Source: Chionoecetes opilio
Taxonomy: Eukaryota; Arthropoda; Malacostraca; Decapoda; Majidae
Assembly: GCA_016584305.1 (NCBI GenBank)
Contig: JACEEZ010016136.1
Coordinates: forward strand, 15,001-79,000
DNA length: 64,000 bases
Direction: 5' to 3'
Part shown: positions 9,986 to 20,600 of the stretch, piece by piece
How positions within the stretch are numbered: position 1 is the first letter of the stretch
Layout: each line of letters opens with the position of its first letter
Notes under the pieces: model-generated
The model's database searches: none
Told to the model about the DNA's origin: nothing
The model's input: the letters and a program-made list of their open reading frames with translations, nothing else
Position numbers and translations under genes: made by a program

Positions 9986-10453
9986 AATAGTTGAGTATCT
10001 ACCACCCTATCGTTGGTAACCTAACTCATCATGATGGTAACATTCCTCCACAACGGTGAGTGTGCGATTTTCCTGATACCGACATTCTCAGAGTGTGCTG
10101 AAAAGTAAGAAACTGGAAAGTTAATGACATTATATAGCACTATAAGAGGTAGAGTCGAAAGCTCCCTCTAGGTATAAGGAGGCTACCAAAGATAATATAT
10201 TGTATAATCCTTGGAGGCTACTAAAGGTGACGTGTCTATGCTTAAACATGATAAACATCTGAGGGTGGTGCTCTAATTGTAGAAGGATATCGTGCGTACT
10301 GCAATGTGGTTGGAGTCTGACAAATTGGTAGAAAGGTTGTCTATAATCCCAGCTTTTTTTTGAGCTGAATATCGCTCACCATCGCTGATTAGAGCACCCA
10401 ATATATTCATCTCAGCCAGTCTATCATATAATTTCAATACAAATAATCCTTTA
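9986..10453. other. Unassigned interval before the satellite
   Basis: AT-rich, no recognisable gene. The motif GGTGCTCTAAT near 10,267 is inverted (ATTAGAGCACC) near 10,389, giving a possible 135-bp element with short inverted ends. This is weak evidence. A 61-codon minus-strand frame overlapping it has no recognised domain. Confidence 0.4.
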
Positions 10454-10721
10454 TACAAATAAAAGTATACAAGCCTTTTTTTTAATTAATTTGCACCTAT
10501 AAGTAGCTAATTACATTACATTAAGCTAATAAATAGAGGAGTAAGAGGTTATTTATTGTGATATAACGGTATATTGCAAGCGTTTTTCATAGTTTCTTGT
10601 AAACTGTAGTGTTATTGTATATATACAAGTAGTTTTAGAACATAAGAAGAACATAAGAAAATAAGGAAGCTACAAGAGGCCGCGAGGCCTACACGTGGTA
10701 GTTCCTGTTGCCTAACACTAC

Positions 10722-11517
10722 CTACATCCACTTTTCATCCCCATCCATGAACCTATCCAGCTCCTCTTTAAAGCTCCCTTATGACTCCGCACTAACTACC
10801 TGTATACTGAGACCATTCCATTCATTCACCACCCTATTTGTGAACCAGTTTTTCCCTATTTCCTTTCTAATTCTACACTTTTCCAGCTTGAATCTGTTAC
10901 TTCTTGTTCTACCCTGGTTAAAAGCCGTAAGAACTTTTCCTACCTCTCCTTTATTAAATCCCTTTATCCACTTAAAAACTTCTAGCAGATCGCCCCTTAC
11001 TCTGCGTCTCTCGATTGAGTGTAATTTTAATAACTTCAATCTCCTCGCATAACTAAAGTTACGCATACCTTGTATAATTTTGGTCATCCTTCTCTGCACT
11101 GTTTCTAGCAAGGCTATATCCTTCCTGTAATATGGAGACCAAAACTGAACCGCATAGTCTAGGTGAGGCCTGACTAGAGCCTGATAAAGCTTTAGAATAA
11201 CTTCCGCACTTCTACTTTTAACACTTCTGGTAATGAATCCTAATACTCTATTAGCTCTATTTATGGCCTCAATACATTGTTTCCTAGGTCGGAGGTCTGG
11301 GCTCACCCTCACTCCAAGATCTTTTTCACCTTCTGATCTTTTCAGCGATACATTGCTTATAGTGTATCTATTACCAGGGTTTTTTCTACCAACATTCATA
11401 ACGCTGCATTTATCAATATTAAATTCCATCTGCCATCTGACTGCCCACTTGTTAAGTTTATCTAAGTCTCCCTGCAATATGCTTACATCAGACATACATC
11501 TATCCTTGTCTGGGTTT
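10722..11517 (-). pseudogene. CR1-type LINE reverse transcriptase, C-terminal fragment
   Basis: The minus-strand frame encodes the thumb/C-terminal part of a non-LTR reverse transcriptase. Recognisable pieces are WAVRWQMEFNIDKCSVMNVG, EKDLGVRVSPDLRPRKQC, VRPHLDYAVQFWSPYYRKD, LLETVQRRMTKIIQG and ERRRVRGDLLEVFK, the usual order of the CR1/Jockey group. The catalytic FADD region is missing because the copy is 5'-truncated. A TAA at 10779-10781 interrupts the frame. Reading on gives GSFKEELDRFMDGDEKWM and a TAG at 10722-10724, the expected natural end, so this is a dead copy with one late nonsense change. The 3' untranslated region matches the fragment at 6967-7133. Confidence 0.85.
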
Positions 11518-12129
11518 TCAAGACAGACTTTGATTTAGAGACTCGTATTTCTCCTGATTCAGTAAAGAGAGCTGTGGGGACTGGTGAGACCTCATATAAC
11601 AGAACCTCTTTGATATCTACTGTATATCTCTGGAACTAGCTTGTAGTCCCATCACTCGGGAATAAATCAGGTTTGTATCATAAACCTTATGTTCCCCCAT
11701 CTTGATTGACTTCTTTGTGACATTCATAGTTTCAACTTCCTTCTTAATTGTATCATAGAAGCCATCAGGTAATTTTCTTTCAAACTCATTCATTTGTCTG
11801 GTGCCAATATCTAGTACTTTATCAGCATTTACTGATGGTGGAGCAATTCGTCCAGTAACCACATTGATAACTGTACCTTCAGGGTGTTGTTCTGGGGCTA
11901 AAGGGTGCATACTCATATCAAGTTTTCTTCTAAGCTCTATTCTGTCAGCGTTATCTGCATCAATTCTAGCTTTCGCCTCTTCTTTGTGGGTTGTCTTTGA
12001 GCTCTGTAACCTGTCAGAATCTCTCATGCTGGAGACATCCTATGCTATCTGGCCACAAGAATGCAGACTAAGAGCCCAGATTTTCAGTGTTTCAGGTTTT
12101 GTTGTGATGCCTATTATGCCAGTTTTATA
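11518..12129 (-). pseudogene. Fragment of a widespread arthropod TE-associated ORF, function unknown
   Basis: Minus-strand reading gives TGIIGITTKPETLKIWALSL near 12,120, an in-frame stop near 12,034, the block MRDSDRLQ to SSRDI (12,027-11,625), then after a frameshift DIKEVLLYEVSPVPTALFTE and SKSKSVLK, ending at the CR1 junction. I recall this order (a GIIGIT block, HKEE, IVN-V-TG, a KxMxxF core, then YE-PVPTALF and SKSVLK) from ORFs repeated many times in arthropod genomes. I cannot assign a domain or function. The family name is left open. The identification rests on memory and needs a search. At least one stop and one frameshift make this copy non-functional. Confidence 0.55.
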
Positions 12130-13579
12130 AGTTTTACTTATCATATTGCTATATACCCATAAAATGAAGTGTTTTCAATGATTTTAGCTAGTTACCAGTG
12201 AAGAGGTTTTTTTTCCTACAAATTAAAGTATATTTCTCTACATCTGTAGCTAAATAGTTTTTGATATTTGCTACAACTACATTTTACAAAATTAATAGCT
12301 AAAAATATGTATTTATCATGAAATTTAAGTATCAATTTTACTCATAAAAATAATGCTTTTCAAGTGTTTTAATGTATTTTTAATGGCAAATAAATGTCGA
12401 AAATTGACATTATTCAGCCGGTTTTTTTATAGTGAAATTCAAAATGTGGTATTATGGTTGTTTTCGTTAGAAAATGCTATTTTAAACTACTGTAAGCTTA
12501 TTAAAGGAGTTTGAAGGTATTTATTGTGATACAATTGTACATTTCAAGTGCTTTTCATAGTTTCTTGTAAATTGTAGTGTTATATCATAAATAAAGGGAA
12601 TTTTCCTTAATATAATGCTTTATACCCTCAAAATGTGTTCTTTTTAATGATTTTAGCTAGTTATCGGTGAAATATAGCTTTTTCCTACAAATTAAAGTAT
12701 ACAAGCTTTTTTTTAGATTAATTTGCACCTATAACTAGCTTACATTACATTAAGCTAATAAATAGAGAAGTAAGAGGTTTTTTATTGTGATATAACGGTA
12801 TATTGCAAGCGTTTTTCATAGTTTCTTGTAAACTGTAGTGTTTTTGTATATATACAAGTAGTTTTACTTATCATATTGCTATATAGCCATAAAATGTAGT
12901 GTTTTCAATGATTTTAGCTAGTTATCAGTGAAGAGGTTTTTTTTTCTACAAATTGAGGTATATTCCTCTATATCTGTAGCTAATTAGCTTTTTATATTTG
13001 CTTCAACAACATTTTACAAAATTAATAGCTAAAATATGTATTTTTCATGAAATGTAGGTATCCATTTTACTCCTAAAAACAAAGTTTTTTCAAGTGCTTT
13101 AATGTATTTTTGAAAGGCAAAAAAATGTCGAAAATTGACATTATTCAGTCCTAATTTTGATAGAGAAATTCAAAATGTATTATTATAGTTGTTTTCGTTA
13201 GAAAATGCTATTTTAAACTACTGTAAGCTTATATAAGGAGTTTGAGGCTTTTTATTGTGATACAATTGTATAATTCAAGTGTTTTTCATAGTTTCTTGTA
13301 AATTGTAGTGTTATATCATAAATAAAAGGAACTGTCCTTATTATAATGATTTATACCCTTAAAATGTGTTGTTTCAATGATTTTAGCTAGTTATCGGTGA
13401 AATATAGCTTTTTTCCTACAAATTGAAGTTAACAATCCTTTTTTTAGATTAATTTGCACCTATAAGTAGCTTACATTACATTAAGCTAATATATAGAGGA
13501 GTAAGAGGTTATTTATTGTGATATAACGGTATATTGCAAGAGTTTTTCATAGTTGCTTGTAAACTGTAGTGTTATTGTA

Positions 13580-13967
13580 CAGGTTGAAGTTCCCAAACTC
13601 GGCAACCTCGGGACCAGCGCCGGGCCGAGTAATGGAATTTTCCGACTTTTAGAACGTAGATATATTAAGGGGGAAAAAAGCATGAAAATCACATGAAAAA
13701 AATGGGAGCCATAATACCAATAACAGACCTGTAGAAGTACACAAAATAACAGTGTACACAACTCTACAGTCACAACACCACTGAACAATAACAACAAACA
13801 AATCGGCGGGAGAAACCAAGCGGCCTAGTGTGGTGGCATCTAGCGGCCGACCCGGCAACTACGCGCTGGGTTCTGGGTGTTCTGCCGTGTTTTGGAAAAT
13901 CCGGAACCATAGCCGAGTTTTGGGTGTTGCCGAGTCTTGGGATGCCGAGTTTGGGAACTTCAACCTG
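13580..13967 (-). mobile_element. Tigger/pogo-like MITE, copy inside satellite
   Basis: 388 bp bounded by the same inverted ends as 5579-6058 (CAGGTTGAAGTTCCCAAACT) and by TA on both sides, inserted in the satellite's GTTATTGTATATATAC segment. Orientation is opposite to the 5579-6058 copy. Relative to that copy it lacks about 90 bp spanning most of the residual transposase codons, leaving only the ATGGCTCCC start on the minus strand. Confidence 0.85.
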
Positions 13968-14701
13968 TATATATAAATGTAGTTTTACTTATCATATTGC
14001 TATATACCCATAAAATGTAGTGTTTTCAATGATTTTAGCTAGTTATTAGTGAAAAGTAGTTTTTTCTACAAATTGAAGTATATTCCTCAATATTTGTAGC
14101 TAAATAGCTTGTGATATATGCTAAAACAAAATTTTTTAAATTAATAGCTAAAAATATGTATTTTTCATGAAATTTATGTATCAATTTTACTCATAAAAAC
14201 AACGTTTTTTTCAAGTGTTTTAATGTATTTTTGCAAGGCAAAATATGTCGAAAATTGACATTATTCAACCCCTATTTTGATAGAAAAATTCAAAATGTGG
14301 TTTTATAGTTATTTTCGTTAGAAAATGCTATTTTAATCTACTATAAGCTTATAAAAGGAGTTTGAGGCTATTTATTGTGATACAATTGTATATTATAAGT
14401 GTTTTTCATAGTTTCTTGTAAATTGTAGTGTTATATCATAAATAAAAGGAATTTTCCTTAAGATAATGGTTTATACCCTCAAAATGTGTTGTTTTCAATG
14501 ATTTTAGCTAGTTATCGGTGAAATATAGCTTTTTTCCTACAAATTAATGTATACAAGCCTTTTTTTTTTATTAATTTGCACCTATAAGTAGCTTACATTA
14601 CATTAAGCTAATAAATAGAGGAGTAAGAGGTTATTTATTGTGATATAACGGTATATTGCAAGAGTTTTTCATAGTTTCTTGTAAACTGTAGTGTTATTGT
14701 A

Positions 14702-15089
14702 CAGGTTGAAGTTCCCAAACTCGGCAACCTCGGGACCAGCGCCGGGCCGAGTAATGGAATTTTCCGACTTTTAGAACGTAGATATATTAAGGGGGAAAAA
14801 AGCATGAAAATCACATGAAAAAAATGGGAGCCATAATACCAATAACAGACCTGTAGAAGTACACAAAATAATAGTGTACACAACTCTACAGTCACAACAC
14901 CACTGAACAATAACAACAAACAAATCGGCGGGAGAAACCAAGCGGCCTAGTGTGGTGGCATCTAGCGGCCGACCCGGCAACTACGCGCTGGGTTTTGGGT
15001 GTTCTGCCGTGTTTTGGAAAATCCGGAACCATAGCCGAGTTTTGGGTGTTGCCGAGTCTTGGGATGCCGAGTTTGGGAACTTCAACCTG
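14702..15089 (-). mobile_element. Tigger/pogo-like MITE, second near-identical copy
   Basis: Same length, orientation and satellite position as 13,580-13,967, exactly 1122 bp downstream. I see only isolated differences (for example GGTTTTGGG versus GGTTCTGGG). The copy most likely arose by tandem duplication of the host satellite unit, not by a second transposition. Confidence 0.85.
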
Positions 15090-16578
15090 TATATATAAAT
15101 GTAGTTTTACTTATCATATTGCTATATACCCATAAAATGTAGTGTTTTCAATGATTTTAGCTAGTTATTAGTGAAAAGTTGTTTTTTCTACAAATTGAAG
15201 TATATTCCTCAATATTTGTAGCTAAATAGCTTGTGATATATGCTAAAACAAAGTTTATAAAATTAATAGCTAAAAATATGTATTTTTCATGAAATTTATG
15301 TATCAATTTTACTCATAAAAACAACGTTTTTTTCAAGTGTTTTAATGTATTTTTGCAAGGCAAAATATGTCGAAAATTGACATTATTCAGCCCCTATTTT
15401 GATAGAGAAATTCAAAATGTGGTTTTATAGTTATTTTCGTTAGAAAATGCTATTTTAATCTACTATAAGCTTATAAAAGGAGTTTGAGGCTATTTATTGT
15501 GATACAATTGTATATTATAAGTGTTTTTCATAGTTTCTTGTAAATTGTAGTGTTATATCATAAATAAAAGGAATTTTCCTTAAGATAATGGTTTATACCC
15601 TCAAAATGTGTTGTTTTCAATGATTTTAGCTAGTTATCGGTGAAATATAGCTTTTTTCCTACAAATTAATGTATACAAGCCTTTTTTTTTTATTAATTTG
15701 CACCTATAAGTAGCTTACATTACATTAAGCTAATAAATAGAGGAGTAAGAAGGTATTTATATTGATATTACGGTATATAGCAAGCGTTTTTCATAGTTTC
15801 TTGTAAACTGTAGTGTAATTGTATATATACAAGTAATTTTACTTATCATATTGCTATATACCCATAAAATGTAGTGTTTTCAATGATTTTAGCTAGTTAT
15901 AAGTGAAGAGTTTTTTTTATCTTCTACAAATTGAGATATATTCCTCTATATCTGTAGCTAAATAGCTTTTGACATTTGCTATAACTACATTTAACAAAAT
16001 TAATATCTATATGTATTTATCATGAAATTTAAGTATCAATTGTACTAAAAAAAATAACATTTTTTCAAGTGTTTTAATGTATTTTAAAAGGCAAATAAAT
16101 GTCGAAAATGACATTATTCAGCTCTTTTTTAGATAGTGAAATTCGAAATGTGGTATTATAGTTGTTTTCGTTAGAAAATGCTATTTTAAACTACTGTAAG
16201 CTTATTAAAGGAGTTTGAAGCAATTTATTGTGATACAATTGTATATTACAAGTGTTTTTCATAGTTACTTGTAAATTGTAGTGTTATATTTTAAATAAAA
16301 GGAATTTTCCTTTTTATAATGTTTTAAACCTTCAAAATGTGTTGTTTTCAATGGTTTTAGCTAGTTATCGTAGAAATATAGCTTTTTTCCTACAAATTGA
16401 AGTATACAATCCTTTTTTTAGATCAATTTGAACATATAAGTAGCTTACATTACATTAAGCTAATAAATAGAGGAGTAAGAGGTTATTTATTGTGATAAAA
16501 CGGTATATTGCAAGCTTTTTACATAGTTTCTTGTAAACTGTAGTATTATTGTATATATACAAGTAGTTTTACTTATCA

Positions 16579-17617
16579 TATCATATTGGTTTGATAACTG
16601 GTCTGTATTCTGGGACTGAGAGTGCTGTGAAGTGTGGGGCAGGTGTATCCAGCTTCTTTCCTGTGAATACATGAGTGAGGCAAGGGTGCGTCCTTGCCCC
16701 ATCACTTTTCAACGCTTGTATGGACTGGGTATTGGACAAAGTTGTAGATCGAAGTGATTGTGGAGCATCCGTCGGCAACACCAAGATCACTGATCTTGTT
16801 TTTGCCGATGATGCAGTAATCTTTGCTGAGTCGCTGGAGGTCCTGGTGATGGCTCTCGAGGCGCTGCACGAGGAGGCAAAGCCTTTGGGACTTGAGGTCT
16901 CCTGGCTCAAGACCAAGGTCCAGGTATTTGGAGACTTACTAGATGAAGCAGTACAGTCTGTTCATGCGTGTGGCGAGGACATTGAGATCTTGGAAAGTTT
17001 TACATACCTTGGTAGCGCAGTCCATAATGACGGCGGGTCACGTCAAGAAGTCTTACGGCGGATTGGCATAGCCCACGGTGTTATGGACTCGCTCAGCGGG
17101 AGTATTTGGCGTTGTCGGTACCTGTGCAGGAGGACAAAGATCCGGATCTTCAAGTCGCTTGCGATCCCTGTCTTACTCTATGGTTGTGAGACATGGACAC
17201 TAAATAGTGACTTGAAGAGACGAATCAATGCCTTTGGTAATAAGCGTCTTCGCAGAATCATGGGGTATCGCTGGGATGATTACGTGTCAAATCAGCGATT
17301 GCACCATGAGACTGAATCGAGGCCTATTACCTGCATAGTCCATCAGCGCCAACTTCGGCTATATGGGCATGTGGCACGCTACCCTGAAACCGATCCTTCC
17401 CATCGGGTTGTATCTGTAAGAGAGAATCCGGCGTGGAGGAGGCCAAGGAGGCGCCCACAAGGCTCGTGGCTGGAGCAAGTTGATGTTTCTTGTCTAGAGC
17501 TGCTTGGTATGGGAAAGGAGCCTGCATGGGAACTCGCACGTGGTGACCCCCGGGAGTGGCGTCGTAGGGTGGGCGAGGCGACGCGCCCCCCGGTGTATGC
17601 CCAATGATGATGATGAT
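16579..17617 (+). mobile_element. 5'-truncated RTE-like LINE
   Basis: Inserted in the satellite landmark, with the 8-bp duplication ACTTATCA on both sides (16571-16578 and 17618-17625). It ends in a (TGA)n tail directly overlapping its stop codon, a 3' arrangement typical of LINEs with simple-repeat tails. Only the distal reverse transcriptase ORF remains. The RTE assignment comes from protein resemblance and is less certain than its being a non-LTR element. Confidence 0.85.
16588..17607 (+). pseudogene. Non-LTR reverse transcriptase, C-terminal half
   Basis: The frame runs from GLYSGTESAVKCGAGVSSFF through VRQGCVLAPSLFNACMDWVL to the stop at 17605-17607. Key motifs are the RQGCVLAP/SLF block, the catalytic FADDAV (near codon 43 after the RQG block), the GLEVSWLKTK and ESFTYLGSAV blocks, LYGCETWTL, and a C-terminal RRIMGYRWDD and RQLRLYGHVAR region. 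The order fits an RTE-type (Rex3/BovB-like) element. A TGA at 16672-16674 replaces what should be a glycine codon just before VRQGC, and everything upstream of the fingers/palm is missing, so the copy is inactive. After that stop, 310 codons stay open, suggesting a fairly recent insertion. Confidence 0.85.
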
Positions 17618-17625
17618 ACTTATCA

Positions 17626-20600
17626 ATGCTTATCCCATAAAATGTAGTGGTTGCAAGAAGCCCGTTATCGAAGAGTTTTTGTTGTTACTCAATTGAAGTA
17701 TCCTATATAGTGCTTTTGAATTGCTAACCCGTTACAAAATTATTTATCTAAAAATTAGTATTTCTAATTACTAAATGTTTTATATTTGAAAACACGTTTT
17801 CAATGTAAAATTATTTTTCAATAGAAAATTTAAGTAATTCATTATTACTTTGATTTTTCAAGATTTAAATTTTTAACAAAAATATGTTCTTAGAAATGAA
17901 TTTAATTACTTTTTAAGCTAAAAAAAGTTTGTGCTATTAATTTTTCTGAATAATTGTATTTAAAAAATGTTTTCATAAAGATTTGAATTTATTGTATATT
18001 AAATAAATTCAAAATTTCTTTAAATTTTTCCTTAAAAATGTATTTAAGGAATTTCATAATTTATAAAGATATGGTAATTAATTTGTTTCATTACTATTAC
18101 AAGTGTAAAATTTCTTTGTAATTTAGATTAAATAAAATACATTTTCTTTATAAATAATGTATAGCCTATTAATTGTGATATAGAATGAAGTTTTTGTAGT
18201 TATCGGTATAAGGTTTTTATTACTATTACAATTAGTTTTTTAATTATTGCATGTATAATATTATTCTTAAGCATAAATAGAGTTGTTAATATTGTATTAT
18301 TAGAATGAAGTTTTCATTTTTTAACTTAGTTATTTTATAATATATTTATATATCATATTAATACTTAAAAATTATTATAATTTTTCATAATTTAAAAATT
18401 TTTTCTACAAATTGAAATTATTTTTGATATTGTAATAATTGTAATAAACTTGCAAACTTTAAAATTATGCAAATTATATTTTGGAGAAATTATAATTATT
18501 TTATTTCTTAAAAGTGTTTTAAACTACTTAAGTTATAAAAGGTAATTTATTGTGATACGAATTATGACTTTTAATGTTTATTCAATTTCTTGTAAATTAT
18601 GTGTTTATAAAATAAAGGAATTTTTTATATAAATTTTCAATTTCTTTTAAATTGTATTTTAATGTTTTTTTTCTAAATTATGTATATATATTTTTTCATA
18701 AATTATTTTAGATCCTATGTTTACATTAATTTAATAATTAGTAGTTAAAGGTATTAGTAGGTAAGTTATTTATATTAAAGGGTTTTCATCGTTTTTTTAA
18801 TTTGTTTTATAATACTGTAGTTTTTATATATAAGTAGTTCATTATCATATTGTAATACGTTAATGATAGCGTTTTCATATTTGTAATTTGTATGTTTTTG
18901 AAATATTAATTTTCTCATATCATTAAACTTATATTGCTCAATTTCAATAAATTAAGTAATTATATTTGAAATTTATTCGATTTTAATTTAAAAAAGTATT
19001 TTTAATGTTAAATGATTTTTGATTTGAAATTAAAAGAATTATTTAATTTTAAAAATAATATTTTAGATTAAGTATGTTTAAATATGCATTATTAAACTTT
19101 TAAGTTTTTAAAGAATTTGCATATGTGTAAATTGATTTTTAATTTTATTTTAAAAACTAATTAGTTATTAATAGTTATAAAATTTTTTTACAATTTAATC
19201 TTTTGTATTTTGCTATTTATGTGATCATTAATAAAGTTTTCTTTCTAATGTTAATCTATACTTTATTTTAATAATTTGCCTTAGTATGCTTATTACATAT
19301 TTTTTACAATGATTTAGCTTAGTTTTTATAAGTTTTCCCATTAGAGTTTTATTATTAAGCTTTATTAATTAATTACTTAAGTGTTTATTACGTATATATG
19401 AAGTTAACATAAATTTTTTAAGTATAGTATATTGAGTTTTTTCATAGTTTTACTAAGTTATTTATATATGTAAAATGTATTTCATATGCTTTTAAATAAT
19501 TTATAAATTATTTATAAAATTATTTTCATGAATTTTTACAAATTATTTTATAAACTACTTAATTTTATTTTAATAAAAAATGTAATTTTCATAAATTATT
19601 AGTAAAATTTATTTAAAAATGTGTATTCAAGTTTTTTAAAAATGTTTTTAAGGTTAAAAATGTGAATTATAATGCAAGTTTTTATAAATTTGACTTTTTA
19701 GTTTATTTTTTTTAGAAATTTCATGTTAAATATGAATTTATAAAAATGTTTTGATTATTTTACTAAAAAGTGTTTTCAAGTTTTTATGTGATAAAAAGTG
19801 TATTGGTAAGTAATAAATAAATTCCTTAAAATGTTATACTAATAATGTTTTTATAATGCTTTGTAATACATCATTAATGTTAAATAAAAAAAGTTAATTG
19901 TTAAACGTTATATAATTTTACATAATTTTGAATATAATCTTATTTAGCTATAATTACAATATTAAGTTTATTATATTACATAAGTATTTAAGATTTTTAG
20001 TAGTTTTGAATGAGATTGTATTTGCTAAAGTAATTTTTTATTGTAACTTAATTATGTTTATTACAATTATTTTTACTATACTATAAATTTTTTCTAAATT
20101 ATGTATAGTTTTTAATTTTAACTAATTTTTCATGATTTAATTATTTTTGAAAAAAATTTGAAAATAATTATTTCTGATATTTATCAATTTTTTAAAAAAT
20201 TTTGCTTAGAAAATGTGTTTTTAAATAGCAAGTTTAAAAAATTGATATTTTCAAGTGTTAATTGTTATTTTGGGATTCAAATTGTAAATTATTGTTAATA
20301 ATCCTTTTTTATGAATTAACTTATAATATTTTAGTTATTATTGTATCATTTTATTATGTAATTTTAAAATTTTGAGTATTAATCTTATTTAAATTAATTT
20401 TTTTTATAGTTCTTATACTAATAAATAGGTTTTAATATTTTAAGTAGTATGTATATGCATATTTCAAATTAATTACAACTTTTTTTTAATGATTTTAGCA
20501 GTATGTTTAATTATTTGCATAAAATGAGTAAAAGTTTTTTGATTATAGCATATAAGGTTTTCAATTTCTTTTAAATAAGAGTTTAGTTATATTAGTAATA
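17626..20600 (+). repeat. Scrambled, indel-rich satellite-derived block
   Basis: Very AT-rich sequence with recognisable scraps of the satellite, for example near 18,100 (ATTACAAGTG then TTTCTTTGTAA), 18,540 (TTATTGTGATACGAATTATG), 18,600 (AAATAAAGGAATTTTT) and 18,815-18,900 (ACTGTAGTTTTTATATATAA then TTATCATATTG). The continuous unit structure is lost. Clean satellite resumes at about 20,590-20,650. The length (about 3 kb) is near four basic units. It contains no recognisable gene. Confidence 0.7.

Larger units (their letters stand above)
10638..12129 (-). mobile_element. Chimeric retrocopy: CR1 3' end joined to another ORF fragment
   Basis: The satellite is interrupted after AGTTTTA (10631-10637) and resumes with AGTTTTA (12130-12136), a 7-bp target-site duplication bracketing the whole insert. 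On the minus strand the insert reads: fragment of a TE-associated ORF (12,129 to about 11,518), then directly a CR1-type reverse transcriptase C-terminus (about 11,517 to 10,722), then the CR1 3' untranslated region and a tail made of TTCTTATG-like repeats. Both parts share one orientation and one target duplication, which suggests a single integration. Confidence 0.75.

Noticed and set aside
10273..10458. 61-codon minus-strand frame next to the satellite
   Set aside because: Short, AT-rich and without a recognisable motif; it ends at the satellite boundary.
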